Of a DNA stretch of 64,000 nt, positions 9,707-19,645 are shown in pieces. Source of the DNA: JAEXOD01 sp043805435 (GTDB taxonomy: Bacteria; Bacteroidota; Ignavibacteria; Ignavibacteriales; Melioribacteraceae); the NCBI GenBank assembly GCA_043805435.1, contig JAZDHY010000010.1, forward strand, positions 1 to 64,000, read 5' to 3'. The notes below the pieces were generated by a model. The model was not told where the DNA came from and did no database searches. It saw only the letters and a list, made by a program, of their open reading frames with translations. The position numbers and the translations under genes are program-made. Position 1 is the first letter of the stretch; each line of letters opens with the position of its first letter.

Positions 9707-9733
9707 TCATTCTGTTAAAATATGACAGAATGA
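9707..9733. terminator. stem-loop between convergent genes
   Basis: TCATTCTGT (9707-9715) and ACAGAATGA (9725-9733) form a perfect 9 bp stem with a 9-base loop in the gap between two convergent genes. No long T run follows on either strand, so it may be a weak bidirectional terminator. Confidence 0.4.
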
Positions 9734-9783
9734 GCGAATAAGTAAATTACAGTAAAGAACTATTATTTGTTAAATCCTGCAAG

Positions 9784-10479
9784 TTAATCCAAGCAAATAA
9801 ATTTATATCCTATTCCGTGTACCGTAAGGATAATTTTAGGATGATTGGGATCTTCTTCTGTTTTTTGACGTAATTTAACAATAAAATTATCAATTGTTCG
9901 AGTTGTTGTAAATACATCCTGATCCCATATTTCTTTTAATAAATCATCGCGGCTTACCGTTAAGTTTTTTTTTGTCCACAAATATTTCAATAATTCAAAT
10001 TCTTTATGCGACATTTGTACCGAATTGTTACCTTCTAGTGCATTATAATTAGAAAAATTTACACTTAACCGGCCAATAGAAACAAAACCATCATTACTAA
10101 GCTGAGAATTAATATTTTCGGTACGTCTTAAAATTGCTTTTACACGTGCTAAAAATTCGCGCAAGCTAAATGGTTTGGTAATGTAATCGTCTGCACCAAG
10201 TTCAAGTCCTAAAACTTTATCAATCTCTTCACCACGGGCTGTAAGTAAAATAATAGGGGTTTTAATACCTTGAGCTCTTGCTTTTTTGCATATGTCAAAA
10301 CCGCTGATAAAAGGAAGCATTACATCAAGAATGATTAAGTCAAAACTATTACTGCAAATTTTCTCAAGTCCAATTTTGCCATTTTCCGCAGTATCAACTT
10401 GATAACCTTCAAACTCTAAATTATCCTTTAATCCTAAACGCATTGCTTCCTCATCTTCAACAACTAAAATTTTAATCAT
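9784..10479 (-). CDS. OmpR/PhoB-family response regulator
   Basis: DNA-binding response regulator of 231 residues. The receiver has E8-D9, phosphoacceptor D52 in I-L-D-V-M-L-P, and K in Y-I-T-K-P-F. The C-terminal winged helix (about 135-230) has the H-K-E-F-E-L-L-K-Y-L entry, the T-R-T-I-D-N-F-I-V-K-L-R-Q-K recognition helix and the G-I-G-Y-K-F wing. It is the second gene of a two-gene operon, 5 bases after the stop of the kinase at 10485-12023, its evident partner. Target genes are not indicated by the sequence. Confidence 0.93.
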   Translation of the reverse strand: MIKILVVEDEEAMRLGLKDNLEFEGYQVDTAENGKIGLEKICSNSFDLIILDVMLPFISGFDICKKARAQGIKTPIILLTARGEEIDKVLGLELGADDYITKPFSLREFLARVKAILRRTENINSQLSNDGFVSIGRLSVNFSNYNALEGNNSVQMSHKEFELLKYLWTKKNLTVSRDDLLKEIWDQDVFTTTRTIDNFIVKLRQKTEEDPNHPKIILTVHGIGYKFICLD

Positions 10480-10484
10480 AATAA

Positions 10485-12023
10485 TTAATCCTTTTGTTTA
10501 ATGACAAAACTAAGCCTAAAACTACTTCCTTTGTTAATGGTGCTATTCACCGAAACAGTTCCCTTGTGATAATCAACAATTTGTTTAACAATTGCCAAAC
10601 CAAGTCCGGTGCCTTTAGTGTTGTGTACTGCTCCGGTAGGAACCCGATAAAATTTATCAAAAATATGCTTTTTGTTTTCGTCGGCAATACCCAAGCCAAA
10701 ATCGGTTATTTGAACAAATCCGTGTTCTTTTTCAATTCCGGTTTTAACAATAATTTCTTTTGAATTACCTGAATATTTAACGGCATTATCAAGCAAATTG
10801 ATGATTGCTTCTTTTATTGCTTCTTTATCACAATAGATGTTTATACCGGATGAATACGCATCAAAATTGATATTAAATCCTTTTTGATTGATCTGATGTA
10901 AATATGTTTCAACAACTTCAAAAACAATAGCGGTTAAATCATTTTTTGATAAGTTAAAAACTCTTTTTCCGGCTTCCATTTTCGAAAAGTTTAAGATTGA
11001 ATTAACAATATGGCTTAGGCGGGCAGTTTCTTTACTTATTGTTTTTATATAATCTTTCTTTTTAACTTCATCATTAATCCTATCTAGCTCTAGCGTTTCG
11101 GCATACATGCTAATAAGTGCCAAAGGGGTTCTAAGTTCGTGCGAAACATTGGAAACAAAATCGGCTTTTATTTGAGCAAGTTCAATTTCTTTACGAGTGT
11201 TTTTGAAAATATAATATACTCCGGTAAAAATAACAATTAACATTGATATTAAAGCAAAAAGATTAAATTTTGCCTGCCTGTTTGCAATGTCTTTTAATGT
11301 ATCACCTTTAAGAGCTATACCAAATATATGATTTGGCAGTAGCCAGAAATTCTGATAATTTTGTGAAGGTGCTTTTGAGTTGAATTGACCGAAAGTAAAA
11401 ATCTGTTTTTTGGTTTTAGTGTTAACCACTGTAATAGAAAATTTATTTTCAATTGTACGCAAAATTTTGGCTGCCAAATTATCCTTAATAAATTTATTGT
11501 TATCAATAATAATTCCGCAAAAGTAATTCTCGGTACCGTACCCCAATATACATAAAAGCAAAGTAGAGGAGGAATTGTAAGCTAATGGTTCAGTTTTATT
11601 ATAACTTTTTTGTCTGTAGAATTGAAGGCGAGTAAAAATATCTTTATATGTGTGGAATAGACTGAGATTGTGCCGATAATTGTTAATTGAATAATAAGTT
11701 TGATTATTGAAAAGGGTATCTGAAATTATAATAGCATTTATTGCAGGATTTGTTTCTATAAATCCTAAAAGACTTTTTTTAGTTAAACTCAATTGGGGAT
11801 TAATTAAGGAACTTTCAATTTGAATCTTCCAGTTTGATACTAAATCTTCATTAAATTGGTTGATTGAAAAAAGGACGGTTTCGATCTGTTCCGTGTATGC
11901 TTTTTCAATAGTTTTTTCGTTATCGGTTTGTAAAGAAATTTGATAAAAAGAAAATAGAATGACCGGAACAAGAACAATAATAATTAAAAGCAAACCGATT
12001 CTTTTTACAGGAGTAATTTTCAT
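10485..12023 (-). CDS. membrane sensor histidine kinase, partner of the OmpR-type regulator
   Basis: Sensor kinase of about 512 residues with two membrane helices: about 9-29 and about 255-275 from the chosen start. The periplasmic domain between them, about 225 residues, matches no family I recognise. HisKA follows with V-S-N-V-S-H-E-L-R-T-P-L-A, then HATPase with N-L-L-D-N-A-V-K-Y-S and G-T-G-L-G-L-A-I-V. I chose ATG 12023 (M-K-I-T-P-V-K-R) since the following basic-then-hydrophobic stretch is a normal inner-membrane anchor; the frame extends to 12092 with a very hydrophobic lead that seems non-coding. It sits directly upstream of the regulator gene, with the divergent four-PAS kinase 136 bases away. 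Confidence 0.9.
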   Translation of the reverse strand: MKITPVKRIGLLLIIIVLVPVILFSFYQISLQTDNEKTIEKAYTEQIETVLFSINQFNEDLVSNWKIQIESSLINPQLSLTKKSLLGFIETNPAINAIIISDTLFNNQTYYSINNYRHNLSLFHTYKDIFTRLQFYRQKSYNKTEPLAYNSSSTLLLCILGYGTENYFCGIIIDNNKFIKDNLAAKILRTIENKFSITVVNTKTKKQIFTFGQFNSKAPSQNYQNFWLLPNHIFGIALKGDTLKDIANRQAKFNLFALISMLIVIFTGVYYIFKNTRKEIELAQIKADFVSNVSHELRTPLALISMYAETLELDRINDEVKKKDYIKTISKETARLSHIVNSILNFSKMEAGKRVFNLSKNDLTAIVFEVVETYLHQINQKGFNINFDAYSSGINIYCDKEAIKEAIINLLDNAVKYSGNSKEIIVKTGIEKEHGFVQITDFGLGIADENKKHIFDKFYRVPTGAVHNTKGTGLGLAIVKQIVDYHKGTVSVNSTINKGSSFRLSFVIKQKD

Positions 12024-12159
12024 AAAACTTCTAATTGTTAAAACATAAAATATTAATATGTAAATATAAAATAAATAATAATGGAGTAACAATAATAAAT
12101 TATGTTGAAAGAGAAATATTATTATAGTATATTAATTGCAAAATATTGTTGGTGGCAGA

Positions 12160-15100
12160 ATGAGTTTTAAAAATATAACTTTTAATGATTTAAAACCCGC
12201 AATAACATCATCCATTATATATTTAATAATTGGATTTTTATGGATATTTTTTTCGGATAAATTTGTAGAAAATGCATTTCCTGTAAACCAATGGCACATA
12301 ATCTCAACATATAAAGGGTGGGTATTTGTATTCCTTTCGGCTTTATTAATATTTACACTTGTTAAAGCAAACTTAGTAGTTTTACAAAAAGCTAATAAAA
12401 AATTGGAAATACTTTACAAATATCAAATAAGTATATTTGATGAAGTTCCAATCCTAATATGGCGTACCGATTCAAATGGGAAAGATATATATTTTAACAA
12501 GACTTGGCTCAATTTTACCGGAAATACTATTGACCAACAGATTGAAGAGGGTTGGCTGCTTGGTGTACATCCCGAAGACAGATTGTTTTGCAAACAGACG
12601 GTTGAGAATTCATTTTTAAAACGTGAAAAATTTAATTTAGAATTTAGACTGAGATATAAAGATGGCTTGTATAGATGGATTAGTAATATAGGCAGCCCTT
12701 ATTATAATTTAGACGGCGAGTTTGAAGGGTATATTGGAGCATGCAATGATATCTCCGAAAACATTAACTCTAAAAATAAAATTACAAAAATTTCGCATTT
12801 ATATTTGGTTTTAAGTAAAATTAATGAAGTTATTGCAAATATTGATGATGAAAAAACATTATTCAATCAATTATGCTCAATTGGATGCGAATACGGCGAA
12901 TTTAAAATGACATGGATTGGTATTTCCAAAGACGGTTTACACTTTCAAATATCTTGTTGTGAAGGAGAAAACAAAGATATTTTGAAATTATTTAAAATAA
13001 TAGACCTTTCTTTGGAAAATAATAAAGAAACAGCAGCTAAATTAATAAAAGGGGATATATATGTATGCAAGGATGCCGAATTATGTCATCTTAATGAAGA
13101 AATGTCTAAAGTGTTAATTAATTTTGATATAAGTTCTTTGGCTGCAATTCCCATAATTAAGAAACATGACTTGTATGCCATTTTTATAATATTTTCAACA
13201 GACCCGGATTTTTTTGATGAAAAAGAGATTGGATTACTAAAAGAAATTGAAAATGCCGTAAGTTTTGCAGTGGCAAAAATGGAAGTTGAAAATGAAAGAG
13301 TAATTGCAGAGAAAAAATTAACCGAAAGCGAACAAAAATTTAGAGAATTGGTTGAAACAATGAATGATGTTTTTTGGCTTGAAGATTTGACCGGTTCGCA
13401 AATGATTTATGTTAGCCCTGCATTTGAAAAAATATGGTGTGTTAGTGTTGATGAACTTTTTAACAACAATAATTACTGGAAATCTACTGTATTGAGTGAA
13501 GACCAATATAAAATAAAAGACGAATATGAAATTATTAAATCAACCGGTTCTTTTGAAGCCGAATATAGGGTAGTGACAGCAGATAACAAAATAAAATGGA
13601 TTCACTCAAAAAGTGTTCTTGTTAAAAATGAAAAAGGAGAGCCGTATAGAATAGCCGGTTTGGCAACAGATATTACGGAAAAAAAAGAATCTGAAATGGA
13701 GCTTATACAAAATAGAAATATGCTTTCCGAAGCACAAAGACTGGGGCAGCTTGGCAGCTGGGAGTGGGATATTAATTCAAATAAAATAATATTTTCAGGC
13801 GAGATGTATTTTATACTTGGCGTTTTACCGGACGAGTTGACGCATAATATTGCATCTTTTTTTAATATGGTACACCCGGAAGACAGAAGCAGATTTATTA
13901 CTGTACTAAACCACACAATTGAAACTAAAGAGGGCTTTTCGGCAAATATTAGAATGTTACGAAAAGATGGGGTTTTAAGATATGCAATTTCCAAAGGGAA
14001 AGCAATTGTTGATAGTGACGAAAAAGTGATAAAGATTATTGGATTTTTACAGGATGTAACTGAAAAAATAACAGCCGAAAAAAGGATGCATGATTTTTAT
14101 GTTTCGTTTCAAGCAATAATAAATGGTTCCCCTATTGCAATATTTGATTTGGACAAGAGCGGATTTGTCAAATCGATATGGAATCAGGCGGCTGAAAGAA
14201 TCTTTGGTTTGAGTGATGTGGAAGTAATTGGAAAAATTCCACCGTTTTTGCCTGATAATTATTATGAGGAGCATTTAGATTTTGTAAAAAATATTTTTAA
14301 AGGTAAACTTGTAATTGATTATGAATTAGTTCTTAAAAAAAATGATAATACAAACATTGATATTTCTATAGCCTCGGCACCTTTATACGATAGCAGCGGA
14401 AAAATATTTGCCATTATGGCATTAGCTGAAGATATAACTGAAAAAAAACGAATTAATAAAAATCTTATAGCTTCAAAGGAAAAAGCAGAAAAAGCCGACA
14501 AATTAAAAACTGAATTTTTGGCTCAAATGTCACATGAAATAAGAACGCCGATAAACGTAATAATTAGTTTTTCAAGTCTTGTAGCCGAAACGGTAAATAC
14601 AGATGAAAACCCTGAGTTGGTTGAATATTTTGCCAGCATAAAAAATGCAGGAAAAAGAATTATACAAACCATTGATTCAATTCTAAATATGTCTGAGTTG
14701 CAATCGGGTAGTTATGAAGTAATAAAAAAAGATACGGACATTTATAAAGATATTTTAATGCCGTTTTATAACGAATTTATTAAAACATGTGAAAATAAAA
14801 GTATTGGCTTAGAATTGGTTTTACAAACCGAAAACAGTGTTGTAAATATTGATAAATATTCAACTGCAAAAATATTTGAGAATTTGATTGATAATGCTAT
14901 TAAATATACTTTGGAAGGTGGGATAAAATTAATTGTAAAACAAAATGAAAATAAAAAATTAGAAATTTTAGTTAGTGATACGGGTATAGGAATATCGGAA
15001 GAGTTTATGCGTGATTTGTTTGAACCGTTTAGGCAGGAGGAGCAGGGATATAGCAGAAGATATGAGGGCAACGGATTAGGTCTATCACTTGTAAAAAAAT

Positions 15101-15180
15101 ATTGCGAAATAAATGACATTTTTATTGGTGTGGAGAGCAAAAAAGGAGTTGGAACAACCTTTAAATTGGTTTTTGGGTGA
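12160..15180 (+). CDS. multi-PAS/GAF membrane histidine kinase
   Basis: Kinase of 1006 residues from ATG 12160, which has GGTGG 4 bases upstream; the open frame back to a TTG at 12136 has no such site. Two N-terminal membrane helices flank a short loop ending in T-Y-K-G-W, a module frequently found in PAS kinases. PAS domains at about 90-205, 390-510, 520-640 and 645-755 each end in a D-I/V-T/S-E motif. A GAF domain at about 215-380 lies between the first and second. HisKA (about 780-850) has M-S-H-E-I-R-T-P-I, and HATPase (about 885-1005) has N-L-I-D-N-A-I-K-Y, D-T-G-I-G-I and G-N-G-L-G-L. No receiver is attached and no regulator is adjacent on the same strand. It is probably an orphan kinase. 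Confidence 0.9.
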   Translation: MSFKNITFNDLKPAITSSIIYLIIGFLWIFFSDKFVENAFPVNQWHIISTYKGWVFVFLSALLIFTLVKANLVVLQKANKKLEILYKYQISIFDEVPILIWRTDSNGKDIYFNKTWLNFTGNTIDQQIEEGWLLGVHPEDRLFCKQTVENSFLKREKFNLEFRLRYKDGLYRWISNIGSPYYNLDGEFEGYIGACNDISENINSKNKITKISHLYLVLSKINEVIANIDDEKTLFNQLCSIGCEYGEFKMTWIGISKDGLHFQISCCEGENKDILKLFKIIDLSLENNKETAAKLIKGDIYVCKDAELCHLNEEMSKVLINFDISSLAAIPIIKKHDLYAIFIIFSTDPDFFDEKEIGLLKEIENAVSFAVAKMEVENERVIAEKKLTESEQKFRELVETMNDVFWLEDLTGSQMIYVSPAFEKIWCVSVDELFNNNNYWKSTVLSEDQYKIKDEYEIIKSTGSFEAEYRVVTADNKIKWIHSKSVLVKNEKGEPYRIAGLATDITEKKESEMELIQNRNMLSEAQRLGQLGSWEWDINSNKIIFSGEMYFILGVLPDELTHNIASFFNMVHPEDRSRFITVLNHTIETKEGFSANIRMLRKDGVLRYAISKGKAIVDSDEKVIKIIGFLQDVTEKITAEKRMHDFYVSFQAIINGSPIAIFDLDKSGFVKSIWNQAAERIFGLSDVEVIGKIPPFLPDNYYEEHLDFVKNIFKGKLVIDYELVLKKNDNTNIDISIASAPLYDSSGKIFAIMALAEDITEKKRINKNLIASKEKAEKADKLKTEFLAQMSHEIRTPINVIISFSSLVAETVNTDENPELVEYFASIKNAGKRIIQTIDSILNMSELQSGSYEVIKKDTDIYKDILMPFYNEFIKTCENKSIGLELVLQTENSVVNIDKYSTAKIFENLIDNAIKYTLEGGIKLIVKQNENKKLEILVSDTGIGISEEFMRDLFEPFRQEEQGYSRRYEGNGLGLSLVKKYCEINDIFIGVESKKGVGTTFKLVFG

Positions 15181-15297
15181 TTTGCATCATATTAATGCAC
15201 AACTTATGGTATTAACCCTTTATTTATTTGATTTTGTGACTTAATTCTTTTAATTTTAAAGTTGATAATTTTTATTTAACCAAATTGAAGAGAACCA

Positions 15298-16398
15298 TTG
15301 GAAAACGAACAACATAAAAGTGTTACAGTAGATAATGTTAAAAATCATACTGTAAGAAAAAAATATTACAGAAGACCTCGTAAAAAAATTAATACAACCG
15401 TTTTATCGGAAAATTTAGAAAATAAAGATGAAGTCTTTGTAAAAAACCCAAAAATAAATTCTTCTTTTAGGAAAATATCTATTATTGTACCACTATTAAA
15501 TGAAGAAGAATCTCTTAGACCATTATATAATGAAATTATGAGTGCCATTTCATTATTGCAAAATATTGAATATGAAATATTTTTTATTGATGACGGCAGT
15601 ACTGATTCTTCACTAAAGGTGATTAGAACTCTTGCAGGTTTAGATAAAAACGTTAAGTACATTAGTTTTAGAAAAAATTACGGTAAATCCGCTGCCCTTG
15701 CCCTTGGGTTTAAACACGTAACAGGTGATGTAGTTATTACAATGGATGCGGATTTGCAGGATGACCCTTTAGAAATTCCTAATTTATTGGCTCAATTGGA
15801 AAAAGGTTTTGATCTTGTTTCCGGGTGGAAGAAAAAACGATATGATCCTTTTATTAAAAAATATACAAGCAAATTATTTAATTATATAACCGGATTAATG
15901 TCGGGAATAATGATTCATGATTTTAACTGCGGCTTAAAAGCTTATAGAAAAGAAGTAGTTAAAAATGTAAAAGTATACGGCGAAATGCATAGATATATTC
16001 CTGTTTTAGCACGCTGGCAAGGATATACTGTAAGCGAAATTCCGGTTAAACACCATGCACGAAAGTTTGGTAAAACTAAATTTGGAATATCAAGATTTTT
16101 TAAAGGTTTTGTTGATTTAATTACTGTTATGTTTACAACACGTTATACAAAACGACCAATGCACTTATTTGGCTTTTTAGGGGCGTTATCCTTTATGATA
16201 GGGTTTTTAATCAGTTTGTACCTTTCTTACGAATGGTTTGTAAATCATATTGCTTTAAGTAACCGGCCATTATTATTCCTTGGTATGTTGCTGATTATTG
16301 TAGGTATTCAATTCTTTTCAACAGGATTGCTGGGCGAGTTTATGGTACATCGTAACTTTGATGAAAACGAGTATAATGTAAAATCGAAAAAAATATAA
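15298..16398 (+). CDS. family 2 glycosyltransferase with two C-terminal membrane helices (GtrB/DPM1-like)
   Basis: Polyisoprenyl-phosphate sugar transferase of 366 residues. After a basic, poorly conserved first 60 residues, the GT-A domain starts with I-I-V-P-L-L-N-E-E-E-S-L. It has D-D-G-S-T-D-S-S, the metal-binding T-M-D-A-D-L-Q-D-D-P, and the acceptor segment around C-G-L-K-A-Y. Two membrane helices near 290-310 and 325-345 are as in GtrB/ArnC. The start is TTG 15298, preceded by GAAGAGA; no ATG precedes the conserved domain in a good position. It leads a glycan cluster with the GT9 and GT4 genes. It probably charges undecaprenyl phosphate with a sugar for surface polysaccharide modification; the sugar is not deducible. 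Confidence 0.88.
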   Translation: MENEQHKSVTVDNVKNHTVRKKYYRRPRKKINTTVLSENLENKDEVFVKNPKINSSFRKISIIVPLLNEEESLRPLYNEIMSAISLLQNIEYEIFFIDDGSTDSSLKVIRTLAGLDKNVKYISFRKNYGKSAALALGFKHVTGDVVITMDADLQDDPLEIPNLLAQLEKGFDLVSGWKKKRYDPFIKKYTSKLFNYITGLMSGIMIHDFNCGLKAYRKEVVKNVKVYGEMHRYIPVLARWQGYTVSEIPVKHHARKFGKTKFGISRFFKGFVDLITVMFTTRYTKRPMHLFGFLGALSFMIGFLISLYLSYEWFVNHIALSNRPLLFLGMLLIIVGIQFFSTGLLGEFMVHRNFDENEYNVKSKKI

Positions 16399-16430
16399 CT
16401 TTGTGTGTTTATTATTAAACTGAAAACTTT

Positions 16431-17522
16431 ATGAATTTTGCTGACATTAGAACTGACTGTAAGTATTTTAAGGGTGATATACCTTGTAAACCGAATAAAG
16501 AATACGATGTAACCTGTGTTGATGAAAAAAATGATTTATGTAAGTATTTTTCTAAAACAGAAACAAAAATTCTTATTATTAAGCTTGGTGCTATAGGCGA
16601 TGTAATTAGAACCACACCTTTAATTAAGCCTTTAAAAGAAAAATACCCCAACAGTAAAATATATTGGATTACTCAAACGCCTTCTGTTATACCAAAAGAT
16701 GTTGATGTTGTATTAAATTACGACTTTGCCTCGGTTATTTATTTACAAAATATTAAATTCGATTTTGCGATTAATTTAGACAAAGATAAAGAAGCTTGTG
16801 CGGTTTTTAACACAATAAATTCAGTTATAAAAAAAGGTTTTACATTAAAAGACGGTTTAACATATCCGGCTGATAAAGACGCAATTCATAAATTTTTAAC
16901 AGGCGTTTTTGATAATTTAAACAAAATTAATACTAAACATTATCTTGAAGAGATTTTTGAAATATGCGGCTTAATTTACGCAGGTGAAAAGTATGTTTTA
17001 TCTTCATTTGATGAGTATAGCGAAGAATGGGATTTAGTTAAAACAAAAAAAATTGTTGGTCTTAATACGGGTTGTGGCGGCAGGTGGAGCAGCAGGCTTT
17101 GGAAAACCGAAAATTGGATTCAGTTAACTAAAAAATTACTGGAATTTGGTTATGAAGTGGTTTTACTTGGCGGCCAGGCGGAAGATAATAAAAATACTAA
17201 AATTGCAGAACTTACAAATGCAAAATATTTTGGCTATTTTAAATTAGAAAAATTTATTAACCTTGTTAATAATTGTGATCTGGTGGTTACTTCGGTTACT
17301 ATGGCAATGCATATTACATTGGCTTTAAATAAAAAAATAGTCCTTTTTAATAATATTTTTAATAAAAACGAATTCGAGCTATTTGGCCTTGGAGAAATAG
17401 TAGAACCGGAGAAAGAATGTAAGTGTTTTTATAGCGGCAAATGTAAAAACAACGAATATTTTTGTATGGACACTATTGAACCCGAAAAAGTATTTACAAC
17501 AATAAATAAACTGCTTAAATGA
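16431..17522 (+). CDS. family 9 glycosyltransferase (heptosyltransferase-like)
   Basis: GT-B glycosyltransferase of 363 residues. The GT9 signature I-L-I-I-K-L-G-A-I-G-D-V-I-R-T-T-P appears at about 47-63. The C-terminal half has the G-L-N-T-G-C-G-G-R-W nucleotide-sugar region and the D-L-V-V-T-S-V-T-M-A-M-H block. The first 40 residues hold four cysteines in a D-C-K-Y-F-K-G-D-x-P-C pattern, and the C-terminus adds C-K-C and C-M-D; such cysteine clusters recur in some GT9 proteins and may bind metal. It follows the GT2 gene by 32 bases and overlaps the next gene by 4 bases (ATGA). It likely adds a heptose or related sugar to lipopolysaccharide core. Confidence 0.87.
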   Translation: MNFADIRTDCKYFKGDIPCKPNKEYDVTCVDEKNDLCKYFSKTETKILIIKLGAIGDVIRTTPLIKPLKEKYPNSKIYWITQTPSVIPKDVDVVLNYDFASVIYLQNIKFDFAINLDKDKEACAVFNTINSVIKKGFTLKDGLTYPADKDAIHKFLTGVFDNLNKINTKHYLEEIFEICGLIYAGEKYVLSSFDEYSEEWDLVKTKKIVGLNTGCGGRWSSRLWKTENWIQLTKKLLEFGYEVVLLGGQAEDNKNTKIAELTNAKYFGYFKLEKFINLVNNCDLVVTSVTMAMHITLALNKKIVLFNNIFNKNEFELFGLGEIVEPEKECKCFYSGKCKNNEYFCMDTIEPEKVFTTINKLLK

Positions 17523-18643
17523 AAATTTGCATTGTTTCAACAACTTATCCTTTACGCGGTGGTATTGCACATTTTAACGGTTTGTTATATAACCAATTAA
17601 AAATAGATAATGAAGTTGAAATAATTACTTTCAAAAGGCAGTATCCTTCTATTTTATTTCCCGGTAAATCTCAAATTGAAGGGGGCGAAACCCCGGAAAA
17701 AATTCCAAGTGACGTAATAATGGATTCCATTAATCCCATAAATTGGATTAAAGTTGGATATAAAATAAAAAGAATGAATCCCGATTTAGTAATATTTAAA
17801 TACTGGATGCCTTTTTTTGCACCAATTTTTGGTACCATAATAAAAATAGCCAAACGGAATAAAAACACAAAAGCATTAGTCATCTGCGATAATGTGATCC
17901 CGCACGAAAGAAAACCGGGCGATATACTTTTAACAAAATGGTTTTTTAAAGCAGTTGATAACTTTGTTACAATGTCTAAATCGGTTGAAGACGATTTAAA
18001 AAAAATAAAACCTAATGCCAAAAGTGTTTTATTATTTCACCCGATTTACTCTAATTTTGGCAAAATTATTCCCAAACAAGAGGCGCGCAATTATTTTAAC
18101 ATAAAAACCGATAAAGTATTATTGTTTTTTGGTTTTATACGCGATTATAAAGGTTTGGATACTTTAATTGAAGCCGTAAATTTATTAAAAGATAAATTAG
18201 ACTATACTTTAATAATTGCGGGCGAGTTTTATACCGATAAAGAGAAATATCTTTCTTTGATTGAAAAATATAATTTAAGCTGCAAAATTAAATTGTGTAC
18301 GGATTTTATTCCTACTAATGAAGTTAAGTATTATTTTTCGGCGGCCGATGTTGTTGTTTTACCGTATAAAAATGCTACACAAAGCGGTATAATACAAATT
18401 GCAAATAATTTTAACAAACCGATTATTGCAACAAATGTGGGCGGTTTAGGTGAAGTTATATTTAGTGGAATTAATGGATATTTGGTGGAAAAAGAAAATC
18501 CACAGGCAATTGCGGATGCAATTTTAACCTATTATTCCGAAAATAAAGAAGATGAATTTATGGAATTTATAAAAAATGAAAAAGAAAAATATAGCTGGGC
18601 AAGTTTTATATCAAAGATTTTTACTTTGGTAAAAAAAAATTAA
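17519..18643 (+). CDS. family 4 glycosyltransferase
   Basis: GT-B retaining glycosyltransferase of 374 residues. The N-terminal domain starts M-K-I-C-I-V-S-T-T-Y-P-L-R-G-G-I-A-H-F, the usual glycine-rich acceptor loop. The C-terminal domain has F-F-G-F-I-R-D-Y-K-G-L-D-T-L, then A-A-D-V-V-V-L-P-Y and the E-x7-E-like nucleotide-sugar motif around T-Q-S-G-I-I-Q-I-A. The start overlaps the GT9 stop as ATGA, indicating translational coupling. It converges with the methyltransferase gene, sharing 4 bases. The specific sugar is unknown. Confidence 0.88.
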   Translation: MKICIVSTTYPLRGGIAHFNGLLYNQLKIDNEVEIITFKRQYPSILFPGKSQIEGGETPEKIPSDVIMDSINPINWIKVGYKIKRMNPDLVIFKYWMPFFAPIFGTIIKIAKRNKNTKALVICDNVIPHERKPGDILLTKWFFKAVDNFVTMSKSVEDDLKKIKPNAKSVLLFHPIYSNFGKIIPKQEARNYFNIKTDKVLLFFGFIRDYKGLDTLIEAVNLLKDKLDYTLIIAGEFYTDKEKYLSLIEKYNLSCKIKLCTDFIPTNEVKYYFSAADVVVLPYKNATQSGIIQIANNFNKPIIATNVGGLGEVIFSGINGYLVEKENPQAIADAILTYYSENKEDEFMEFIKNEKEKYSWASFISKIFTLVKKN

Positions 18644-19392
18644 CTCTTTTCGGCTGAAATAAATATACTTGTAGAAAATATTGGTATTTTTGTTGTATTG
18701 TTTTTAAATAAAAAATTGGTAAGCAAATCCTTTAATTTCCCTTCTTTTAATACATCCATTGGTGCAGTAATATATTTAACGTCTTTTACAATAAACCCTG
18801 CGTTTTGTAATAATTTTACTATTCTACTGGATGTATATATACGTGCATTAGCATACTTTTGGTGAATAGGTTTTGGCAGCCATGAAAAAAAAGGGACTCT
18901 GTTCCATTTTAAAAATGGTAATTTAGCCCCGTGGGTTTCAAATATCCACCATTTGTTGGGAACCGTAATTGCGGCCTTACCACCCGATTTGAGCATATCG
19001 AATAATTTGGAAACACTACTATCGTCACTAAAATGTTCAATTACTTCAAAACAAATTAACCTGTCATATTTATTTTTTAATTCATTTTGATTTTCAATAT
19101 TTACAATTGAAAAATTACAATTATGAACATGTAATTTGTTTTTATAATTCTCAAAATCGTTTTGATTTAATGGTGAAATATCAAGACAATCGATTTTGTT
19201 AAATTTTTCAGCCAGCCGTAAGGAGGTTGCCCCGTTACCGCAGCCGACTTCTACCATGTTTAAATTTTTATTATAAAAGTCCGGAATAGTATCAATTAAA
19301 TTGATACGGCGTAAAATTATTTTATCGTTAAAATTGGCCGGCAGCCCTAAGTATATTGAACCTGAAAATCTTGTTTTATCTACGTATCCCAT
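18640..19392 (-). CDS. class I SAM-dependent methyltransferase
   Basis: Methyltransferase of 250 residues. Motif I is M-V-E-V-G-C-G-N-G-A-T-S-L at about 47-59, the post-I acidic residue is in I-D-C-L-D-I-S, and L-I-C-F-E-V-I-E-H-F is the motif IV region common in small-molecule methyltransferases of glycan and quinone pathways. The K-S-G-G-K-A-A-I-T-V-P-N segment is motif VI. Its position beside three glycosyltransferases suggests it methylates a sugar or surface lipid intermediate, but this is only inferred. It runs against the glycosyltransferase operon and overlaps it by 4 bases. Confidence 0.85.
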   Translation of the reverse strand: MGYVDKTRFSGSIYLGLPANFNDKIILRRINLIDTIPDFYNKNLNMVEVGCGNGATSLRLAEKFNKIDCLDISPLNQNDFENYKNKLHVHNCNFSIVNIENQNELKNKYDRLICFEVIEHFSDDSSVSKLFDMLKSGGKAAITVPNKWWIFETHGAKLPFLKWNRVPFFSWLPKPIHQKYANARIYTSSRIVKLLQNAGFIVKDVKYITAPMDVLKEGKLKDLLTNFLFKNNTTKIPIFSTSIFISAEKS

Positions 19393-19569
19393 TATACATC
19401 TAAATTATTATATACAAAGGTAATTAAAATTAATAAAAATTAAAAAGGAAATATGATGTGTAAGTAATGAAGATTTTTTGTTGTGTTAAACTTAAACATA
19501 TTAAAAAAAATTAAATAATGTAGAATATAAATGGAGTAAAAGTTTAACAATAAAATTATTTTATCGGAA

Positions 19570-19610
19570 AATGTAAAAAATACTTGACACAATGTAAAAA
19601 AATATATACA
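19570..19610 (+). promoter_or_regulatory. sigma-70-type promoter embedded in a direct repeat (putative operator)
   Basis: TTGACA at 19584-19589 is followed by TATACA at 19605-19610 (15-base spacer); an alternative is TACATT at 19607-19612 with a 17-base spacer. The word AATGTAAAAAA occurs twice, at 19570-19580 and 19591-19601, on either side of the -35 hexamer and 21 bases (two helical turns) apart. This is the layout of an operator for a dimeric repressor such as the XRE protein encoded second in the unit. Confidence 0.6.
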
Positions 19611-19645
19611 TTATGCTTGAAATTTTTGACATTTGGAGAGATAAT

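Noticed and set aside
12136..12159. TTG start for the four-PAS kinase
   Set aside because: ATG 12160 has a ribosome binding site at the right distance; the extra residues are not conserved-looking.
13602..13994. A 130-residue minus-strand frame inside the four-PAS kinase
   Set aside because: It is a shadow of the conserved PAS coding sequence on the other strand.
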